Assembly: GCA_023386135.1 (NCBI GenBank)
Contig: JAEWKG010000299.1
Coordinates: 1 to 5,112 of the forward strand
Reading direction: 5' to 3'
Source of the DNA: Pseudomonadota bacterium
GTDB taxonomy: Bacteria; Pseudomonadota; Alphaproteobacteria; Sphingomonadales; Sphingomonadaceae
Length of the DNA stretch: 5,112 bases
Each line of letters begins with the position of its first letter. Within the stretch, counting starts at the first letter, position 1. The notes under the pieces were generated by a model that did not search any database, was not told the origin of the DNA, and saw nothing but the letters and a program-made list of their open reading frames with translations. A program made the position numbers and the translations under genes. This document shows positions 1 through 5,112 of the stretch, in pieces.

Positions 1-2
1 CA

Positions 3-1799
3 ACGACCATGCCCTTGTACTATCCGTTGAACTCGCTGACCAAGGATACGTACAACTCGATCTACAACCAGCTTGTCGCGGCTTTCCCCACCATTGCGGC
101 GAACTACGGCAAGCCGATTGCGTATCGCTGGCGGTGCATCACCTGCGGACCGCGCGAATATCAGACCAACACCAAGACCTTCCGCGCGGGCCTCTTCCTC
201 GAAGGGCCGCTGTGGGGCGACTGGGATTATCGCACCGGTGGATCGTATGCGCAGAGCAAGGCGCAATCCACGCTCGGCACGGGTTACGCGTATCGCGGAA
301 TCTTCTCGTCAACTGGGGCGGCGAACGCATCGGGCATTCCCGGAGCGGTTTCAGGCGGGATCGACCCCCGCGCGCCAACCGCACCTGGCGCGACGGCACC
401 CGGTATCGTCGGCTTGCTCAACAGCGGCATCCTCAACCCGTTCTCGCTCAACCAGACCGATGCCGCGCTTGCCGCGCTTAAGGCAGTGTCCGCCGAAGGC
501 ACGGTGCTCTACGGCGGAAAGTACGACGTCTATCAGTTCGACGCTTCGGTTTCCGGCTCACTGTTTGACTTGCCCGGCGGCGCCGTCAAAATTGCGGCGG
601 GCGTCGATTACCGGCGTGAGGGTTACAGCTTCAACGGTTCGGCCGCAGCGGAGCTCAACAAGCCTGAAATCTTCAACGTAGCATTCGACAACGTCAACGC
701 GCTCACGCCGAAGCATCGCACGGTCAAGGCGATCTACGGCGAAGTTCTGGTACCGGTATTCGACATGCTCGAACTCACGGCAGCGGTCCGGGCCGACGAT
801 TACAGCGGTTTCGGAACCACGGTGAATCCGAAGTTCACCGGCAAATTCCAACCGTTCGACTGGCTGTTGTTCCGCGCGTCCTACAACACCGGTTTCCGCG
901 TTCCCAACTTCAATCAGATCTTCAACGGCGTCACGGTCTCGCCGAACCCCGGCAACGCGCTTGCCGATCCGTCGACCTGCCCTGCGGGCGGACAGATCAA
1001 CGTGACGCCGGGTTGCAACCAGATCAATCCAGACTCCGCAACGGGTGGCAACCTCAATCTCGGACCTGAAACGTCGAAGCAATATTCGGCGGGTGTCGTA
1101 CTGCGTCCGGCCCCGCGCTGGAGCCTGTCGGCAGATTACTGGTCGATCGCGGTCGACGACACGATCGGTGCCCTCACGATCGCTCAGTTGCTCGCTAACT
1201 ATCAGTACTTCCCGGAACGGATTATTCGCACCAACGGGGTCATCACCGGACTTGATCTGCGAGCCGATAACATCGGTTCACGCCGGACCAAAGGCATCGA
1301 ACTCTCCGCCCGCGGTGGCTTCGACGGCTTGGGCGGAACATTCAACCTGGGTCTGGACGGTACGTACCTGCTCGAAAAGAAAGAGAAGTTCCTTCCCAGC
1401 GCCCCATACAGCGATGTCCGCGGAGTCTTTTCTTATGCTGGCGATCTCGGACTGAAGTGGAAGCACAACGCTTGGATAAACTTCACCCGCGGCATTTATT
1501 CATTCAACTTCTCGCAGATCTATCGCGGAAGCTATCAAAACAATACCAAGCCCGCGACCGCCCTGCAGCGCCCCGATTACAATGAGAAGGTGAAGCCGTA
1601 CATCATCTACAATACGTCGCTGAGCATGGATATCAGCGAAAACTTCCGCCTAACCGCGGGTGTCAAGAATATCTTCAACACCGACCCGCCGTTCGCGATT
1701 ACTTATGATACCAATTCCGGCGCGGGCGGCTCGTGGGAGCCGCGCATCGCCGATCCGCGCGGCCGCTCGTTCACCTTGCTAGCCGAAGCCAAGTTCTAG
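3..1799 (+). CDS. TonB-dependent outer-membrane receptor, C-terminal part (5' end outside window)
   Basis: This is the beta-barrel portion of a TonB-dependent receptor, which imports a scarce or large ligand across the outer membrane using TonB-ExbBD energy. The frame is open to the left edge, so the ATG at 9 is probably an internal Met; no plug domain or signal peptide is seen, and about 598 residues are visible. Counting that Met as residue 1, receptor-like features are GGKYDVYQFDASVSG (169-183), a barrel segment AAGVDYRREGYSFNG (196-210), the conserved block around FRASYNTGFRVPNFNQIF (288-305), GPETSKQYSAGV (352-363), GVKNIFNTDPPF (551-562) and a C-terminus DPRGRSFTLLAEAKF ending in Phe, as expected for BAM-assembled barrels. 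The style matches receptors common in sphingomonads and xanthomonads. Cysteines occur as a CxxC (43, 46) and a spaced pair (324, 336), possibly loop disulfides. The ligand cannot be read from the sequence. The gene is convergent with the trehalase operon and need not be functionally tied to it. Confidence 0.9.
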   Translation, partial: TTMPLYYPLNSLTKDTYNSIYNQLVAAFPTIAANYGKPIAYRWRCITCGPREYQTNTKTFRAGLFLEGPLWGDWDYRTGGSYAQSKAQSTLGTGYAYRGIFSSTGAANASGIPGAVSGGIDPRAPTAPGATAPGIVGLLNSGILNPFSLNQTDAALAALKAVSAEGTVLYGGKYDVYQFDASVSGSLFDLPGGAVKIAAGVDYRREGYSFNGSAAAELNKPEIFNVAFDNVNALTPKHRTVKAIYGEVLVPVFDMLELTAAVRADDYSGFGTTVNPKFTGKFQPFDWLLFRASYNTGFRVPNFNQIFNGVTVSPNPGNALADPSTCPAGGQINVTPGCNQINPDSATGGNLNLGPETSKQYSAGVVLRPAPRWSLSADYWSIAVDDTIGALTIAQLLANYQYFPERIIRTNGVITGLDLRADNIGSRRTKGIELSARGGFDGLGGTFNLGLDGTYLLEKKEKFLPSAPYSDVRGVFSYAGDLGLKWKHNAWINFTRGIYSFNFSQIYRGSYQNNTKPATALQRPDYNEKVKPYIIYNTSLSMDISENFRLTAGVKNIFNTDPPFAITYDTNSGAGGSWEPRIADPRGRSFTLLAEAKF

Positions 1800-1807
1800 G
1801 AAGAAAG

Positions 1808-1833
1808 GCGCCCGGGGCTTCGGCTCCGGGCGC
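1808..1833. terminator. GC-rich hairpin with UUCG loop between convergent genes
   Basis: An 11-bp stem (1808-1818 pairing with 1823-1833, with a single G-T wobble) closes on a TTCG tetraloop, a very stable C(UUCG)G hairpin. It lies in the 40-bp gap between the two convergent stop codons. On the minus strand the stem is followed by a T-rich run (CTTTCTTC, 1807 down to 1800), so it fits an intrinsic terminator for the trehalase operon. On the plus strand the following bases (TGGTCAC) lack a T-run, so for the receptor gene it may act mainly as a 3'-end stabiliser or a weaker terminator. Confidence 0.8.
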
Positions 1834-1839
1834 TGGTCA

Positions 1840-3327
1840 CTACCGGACGGCGTAGTCGTCCATCAGGTCGCAGGTGACCCCGTTAGTCCAGCCAAAGCCG
1901 ACCTGGGCGGCGTATTCGCCGCCGCCGCCTGCGCTGCGGGCTTCGATATTGTACTTCTCGTAGAGTAGGCCGGTACGGCCGTAAGTCGCCTCGACCGTGC
2001 CGATCCAGCGCAGCGCGATCTCGCGGGCGAGGGCATCGTGGCCGTAGCGCTTGAGGCCACTGACTGCGATCCATTGCAGCGGCGCCCAGCCGTTGGGGCT
2101 GTCCCATTGTTGCCCGGTCTCATTCAGCGTCGTCCGCAGTCCGCCCGGCGCAAGCATGCGTGCACGCACGAATTCGGCCGACTTCGCCGCCTGGGTTTCG
2201 GTGGCGATGCCGCAGTAGAGCGCAGCGAGTGACGCGGCGGTCGGGTTGAGGCGGATAGCGCCTGCGGCGAGGTCGTAATCGGCGAAAAACCCGCCCGCCT
2301 CATGCCAGCAGTGCCGCTGGATAGCATCGCGTCGCGCGGCCGCGCGCTCGGCGTATATGGCGGCGTCGGCATCGCCCGCGGCGGCTATCGCCCGCTCGAG
2401 GCCATAAAGAAACGCGTTGAGGTCGATCGGCGCGATCTGGGTGGTGCGAATGGACGCAAGATCGCCGCCGTCGAGCCAGCGCGAGGAGAAGTCCCACCCG
2501 CTCTCCGCACCCGCGCGCAGCTCGCGGTAGATCTCCTCAGGCGACCGGCCGCTGTCCGCCGCGGTCTCGACATCTTCCCGCCAGCTCTCGTCGCGCGGTG
2601 TTGTGCGCGGATCCCAGTAGCGGTTGAGCAGGCTGCCATCGGCGAGCCGGACGACGTGCCGATCCGCTTTGCCAGGCGCGAGGTCGGCGGCGCCCTGCAT
2701 CCACCAGGCATGCTCGCGCTTCATCGCCGCGAGCCGCCGCGCTGCAACCTCCGGCCGTTCGTCGCCGAGCAGCGCGACCATCATGTGATAAACCGGCGGC
2801 TGCGAGCGGCCGAGGAAGTAGGTCCGCGCGCCGTTGGGCACGTGACCGTGGTCCTCGATGAGATCGGTCATCGCATCGACGATGCCGGCCGCGAGTTCGC
2901 GCTCGCCGTCGCGAACCAGGCCGAGCATCGTGAAGAAGCTATCCCAGTAATAGATTTCGCGGAACCGCCCGCCCGGAACGACGTGGCGGTGGCCGACGGG
3001 CAGCGCCGAGGAATTGGCCGCCCCCGCCTCGGGCCCGCGCGCCAAATCGGCCCACAGCGCGCGAATGTGGTCGCGCAACGGCAGCTCCGACACCGCCGGA
3101 ACTGCCGGCGCGACCGATGGCGGAAGGTCGAAATTGGCGGCGACAAATTGGCGCAGTTCGCTGGTCCCAGCACGCAGGCGTGCGAAGTCGGCCATGATGT
3201 CGGCTACCGGCCGCTTGGGCACGGCGTCGACGAAAGTCTTCCCGTCGGCCAGGATCTCGCTCTCCTGGACCGCGGCGAGCAGCGGGCCGTAGAGTTCCTG
3301 CGGCGTGGCCTTAGCCGCGCGCGCCAT
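1840..3327 (-). CDS. treA: Trehalase, glycoside hydrolase family 37, no visible signal peptide
   Basis: It hydrolyses alpha,alpha-trehalose to two glucose molecules with inversion. The 495-residue protein carries both trehalase signatures: PGGRFREIYYWDSF (118-131) and QWDSPNGWAP (407-416). By comparison with E. coli TreA (Asp312 and Glu496), the catalytic acid should be Asp279 in GWDFSSRW and the base Glu457 in EKYN. The glycine-rich lid GGGGEY (467-472) and GFGWTNGV (477-484) follow as usual, and the protein ends soon after. The N-terminus (TPQELYGPLL..., then ADGKTFVDAVPK) lines up with the mature, processed part of E. coli TreA, and about 25 codons upstream in frame encode no hydrophobic leader, so a cytoplasmic enzyme is likely. 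The start is the ATG at 3327, inside the last codons of the esterase gene (17-bp overlap), with only a weak purine-rich site upstream; translational coupling is likely. It is the last gene of the operon, just before the hairpin. The symbol is a family-level assignment; E. coli calls its cytoplasmic form treF. Confidence 0.95.
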   Translation of the reverse strand: MARAAKATPQELYGPLLAAVQESEILADGKTFVDAVPKRPVADIMADFARLRAGTSELRQFVAANFDLPPSVAPAVPAVSELPLRDHIRALWADLARGPEAGAANSSALPVGHRHVVPGGRFREIYYWDSFFTMLGLVRDGERELAAGIVDAMTDLIEDHGHVPNGARTYFLGRSQPPVYHMMVALLGDERPEVAARRLAAMKREHAWWMQGAADLAPGKADRHVVRLADGSLLNRYWDPRTTPRDESWREDVETAADSGRSPEEIYRELRAGAESGWDFSSRWLDGGDLASIRTTQIAPIDLNAFLYGLERAIAAAGDADAAIYAERAAARRDAIQRHCWHEAGGFFADYDLAAGAIRLNPTAASLAALYCGIATETQAAKSAEFVRARMLAPGGLRTTLNETGQQWDSPNGWAPLQWIAVSGLKRYGHDALAREIALRWIGTVEATYGRTGLLYEKYNIEARSAGGGGEYAAQVGFGWTNGVTCDLMDDYAVR

Positions 3328-4288
3328 CGCTCGCCGCCAGATGCTTGGAGAAGAATTCCGCCTGTGCGGCCAGCGCGTGGTCGGTCTCGGGACACTCGAT
3401 CCACGCCCAGAACGCGTGCATCATGCCCTCATAAACGCGCAGGTCGACCTCGACCCCCGCCTTGCGCAACGCGAGGTCGGCCAGCACGGTCGTGCTGAGC
3501 AGCTGGTCGCGCGTGCTGGTCATCGCCATGATCGGCGGGAGGCCGGTGAGGTCGCCATAGACCGGCGACACCAGCGGATCCTTGGGATCCGCCTTGCCGA
3601 CATAGTGCTCAAGCGATTCGAACGCCGCGCGCTCGCCCATCACCGAGGGGAGGAAGGCCTCGCAGTCGGTCGCCTGCGACAGGTCACCACTGCCCGAAAA
3701 GAACCCGCCGCACGCCGGCATCGGCAGCCCTTCGGCCTTGATCCGGGCGAGCAATTGCAGGGTCAGCACCGCACCCGCGGAGGTGCCGTAAATGGCGATC
3801 GCCCGCGCCGGCCGGTCCGCCAAGGCGGCACGGTAGACCACCAGGGCGTCGTCGACCGCGGCGGGGAAAGGATGCTCGGGTGCCATGCGGTACATCACGG
3901 TAACCACTGGAATGCCGGTGAGGCCGGCGATCGGGATGGTCTCGGTCAGCGAGCCTGAATCGACCGAAAACCCGCCGCCGTGGAAGTTGATCAGCAGCGG
4001 ATGGTCGCTCGCGGTGCTGGTCCCGCGGCGCAAGACCCACTTCACCGGCACGCCGGCGATCCGATCCTTGCTCACCTCCACATCGAAGCGCTTGGCGCGC
4101 CCCTTGTTGAGCGGCTTCAGATGATTGGCCGCCGCGAGGCGGATCGCCTTGCGGGTGATCGGGTTGCGCAGCAGGGTTGCCGTCATCTCCGGCGGAGAGC
4201 CCTGCTTGAGCAACGGGGCCATCACCGCCCGCGCCTCCGCGCTGACGGTCAGCGCGAATGGCGGTTGCGGGCGGCTTGGGGCAGCCAT
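3311..4288 (-). CDS. Alpha/beta-hydrolase esterase, hormone-sensitive lipase (HSL) family
   Basis: A probable carboxylesterase of 325 residues, the usual length for bacterial HSL-type (family IV) esterases. The oxyanion-hole motif HGGG is at 103-106 (in NFHGGGFS). YRMAPEHPFPAAVDD (133-147) is typical of the family. The nucleophile is Ser170 in GTSAG (168-172), which places it with the GTSAG rather than the GDSAG subgroup. The likely triad partners are Asp261 in TSTRDQLLS and His291 in GMMHAFW. Residues 1 to about 75 would form the cap. No signal peptide or membrane segment is seen, so it should be cytoplasmic. The ATG at 4288 lies 8 bp after the stop of the upstream receptor gene, with only a weak GAG-type ribosome site, which fits translation coupled to that gene. 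Its 3' end overlaps the trehalase start. The family acts on short- to medium-chain acyl esters and some lactones; the true substrate is unknown. The neighbours suggest a sugar ester, as an inference only. Confidence 0.9.
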   Translation of the reverse strand: MAAPSRPQPPFALTVSAEARAVMAPLLKQGSPPEMTATLLRNPITRKAIRLAAANHLKPLNKGRAKRFDVEVSKDRIAGVPVKWVLRRGTSTASDHPLLINFHGGGFSVDSGSLTETIPIAGLTGIPVVTVMYRMAPEHPFPAAVDDALVVYRAALADRPARAIAIYGTSAGAVLTLQLLARIKAEGLPMPACGGFFSGSGDLSQATDCEAFLPSVMGERAAFESLEHYVGKADPKDPLVSPVYGDLTGLPPIMAMTSTRDQLLSTTVLADLALRKAGVEVDLRVYEGMMHAFWAWIECPETDHALAAQAEFFSKHLAASDGARG

Positions 4289-4296
4289 CGATCGGC

Positions 4297-5112
4297 TCAG
4301 TCGCCGAAGTGGAAGGTCGCCCGCACGCCGTACATGCGCGGCTCGCTGTAAGTGAGGCCGACCGTGCCGGTGCTGCCGGGGTCAGTCGCGCTCACCCGGT
4401 ATTGATCGAGCACGCCGACCGGCACTTCCTTGTCGGTCAGGTTATTGGCGAACAGACCGATGTCGAACCGGCTGCCGCCGACATTGCGCAAGTCGAGGCT
4501 GGCATTGAGCAGGCCGTATGCCGGCAGGAAGTTGTAGAACGACGCGTTCGACTGCGCGGTCGAAACCTTGCTCTGCCGGACGTAGTTGATGCCCGCCGTG
4601 AGGTCGCCGGTGTTACCCAGCGAAGCCTCGTACGTCGCGCCGACCGAGAACTTGTGCTTCGGCGTGTACGGGAACGGCGAGCCGGCGAGGATCGCGCCCG
4701 CGCTGGCGTCGGTCACTTCGGTGTAGCGCGCGTTGATGTACGAGTAGCTGCCGTTCAAGGTGAGGCCGGTGACTGGCACCAGCGCCGCGTTGATTTCGAC
4801 GCCCTCGATCTTGCCCTTCGCCGCGCTGCGCGTGACGTTGAGCGGGACGGTGCCCTGCGGGGTCACGACCTGCTCCTGCGTGGTGCGCTGGATGTTGTCG
4901 TAAATGCCGCGGTAGGCCGCGACATTGAGCCGGCCCTTGACCGATCCGAGATCGAACTTCGACTTGAGACCAACCTCGACGTCCGACAGCTTCTCCGGCG
5001 GATAGTCGCGGAACGGCGATCCGACCGGCACAGGACCATTGACGCCACCCGACTTGTACGCGTCGCGCGCGGTCACGTAGACGTGGACATCGGGGGTGAC
5101 GTCGTAGTCGAT
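4297..5112 (-). CDS. TonB-dependent outer-membrane receptor, C-terminal part (5' end outside window)
   Basis: The last 271 residues of a TonB-dependent receptor barrel. The frame is open to the right edge; the GTG at 5076 is an internal Val codon, since the preceding codons read IDYDVTPDVHVY, a normal barrel strand leading into AYKSGGVNG. Counted from the window edge, visible family features are AYKSGGVNG (about 18-26), PPEKLSDVEVGLKSKF (about 37-52), SAAKGKIEGVEIN (about 91-103), FANNLTDKE (about 219-227) and the final strand EPRMYGVRATFHFGD. This is the widespread KSGG/PEK type of siderophore- or nutrient-receptor barrel abundant in sphingomonads, and clearly a different subgroup from the receptor at the left edge. 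The barrel normally ends in an aromatic residue; here Phe is followed by Gly-Asp, a small extension. It is the first visible gene of the operon with esterase and trehalase, which hints at import of a carbohydrate or ester rather than iron. The ligand cannot be decided from this fragment. Confidence 0.9.
   Translation of the reverse strand: MDYDVTPDVHVYVTARDAYKSGGVNGPVPVGSPFRDYPPEKLSDVEVGLKSKFDLGSVKGRLNVAAYRGIYDNIQRTTQEQVVTPQGTVPLNVTRSAAKGKIEGVEINAALVPVTGLTLNGSYSYINARYTEVTDASAGAILAGSPFPYTPKHKFSVGATYEASLGNTGDLTAGINYVRQSKVSTAQSNASFYNFLPAYGLLNASLDLRNVGGSRFDIGLFANNLTDKEVPVGVLDQYRVSATDPGSTGTVGLTYSEPRMYGVRATFHFGD

Noticed and set aside
9..11. ATG as the start of the left receptor
   Set aside because: The frame is open upstream (Thr-Thr before Met) and the protein lacks signal peptide and plug, so the true start lies outside the window.
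558..1082. Minus-strand open frame of 174 codons opposite the left receptor
   Set aside because: It lies wholly inside the conserved barrel coding region and has the Arg/Val/Glu-rich composition of a shadow frame.
1840..3327. Ser instead of the common Tyr in the second trehalase signature (QWDSPNGWAP)
   Set aside because: That position is variable in the family signature and is not catalytic, so it does not suggest loss of activity.
2302..3498. Long plus-strand open frame (398 codons) opposite the trehalase and the end of the esterase gene
   Set aside because: It is antisense to two well-supported genes, is extremely Arg/Ala/Pro rich and shows no recognisable domain; long antisense frames are expected at this GC content.
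3574..3592. Perfect 8-bp inverted repeat with 3-base spacer (GCGGATCC-TTG-GGATCCGC)
   Set aside because: It falls inside the esterase and is explained by the encoded repeat Ala-Asp-Pro-Lys-Asp-Pro; too short and without site context for an operator or terminator.
3305..3958. Plus-strand open frame of 217 codons opposite the esterase
   Set aside because: It is antisense to catalytic motifs of the esterase, has biased Arg/Gly/His composition, no domain and no upstream context; taken as a shadow frame.
5074..5076. GTG as the start of the right receptor
   Set aside because: The upstream codons continue a typical barrel strand to the window edge, so this is an internal Val codon.

Overview
The window looks like a chromosomal segment of a high-GC Gram-negative bacterium, most likely an alphaproteobacterium of the Sphingomonadales type. 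This rests on the style of the two TonB-dependent receptors, which resemble the large receptor sets of sphingomonads, and on GC-rich codon use. It is an inference from protein style and has not been checked by a search. No RNA gene, mobile element, CRISPR array or phage gene is visible.

Layout: positions 3-1799 (+) hold the C-terminal ~600 residues of a TonB-dependent outer-membrane receptor whose N-terminus lies left of the window. A 40-bp gap (1800-1839) contains a strong GC-rich hairpin with a UUCG loop, shared by two convergent transcription units. On the minus strand, reading from the right edge, come the C-terminal part of a second, unrelated-looking TonB-dependent receptor (4297-5112, open at the window edge), an HSL-family alpha/beta-hydrolase esterase (3311-4288) and a GH37 trehalase (1840-3327). 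The three minus-strand genes are packed tightly, with an 8-bp gap and then a 17-bp overlap, and read as one operon ending at the hairpin.

The minus-strand operon combines outer-membrane uptake, an ester-cleaving enzyme and a trehalose-cleaving enzyme. The simplest reading is a small sugar-utilisation locus. A more speculative one is that the substrate is an acylated trehalose or other trehalose ester, de-esterified by the esterase and split to glucose by the trehalase. Neither enzyme has a visible signal peptide, so both probably act in the cytoplasm and would need an inner-membrane transporter that is not in this window. No promoter or regulator for either unit is inside the window; both 5' ends lie outside it. 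Coding sequence fills the window almost completely and no gene-free stretch exceeds 300 bases.
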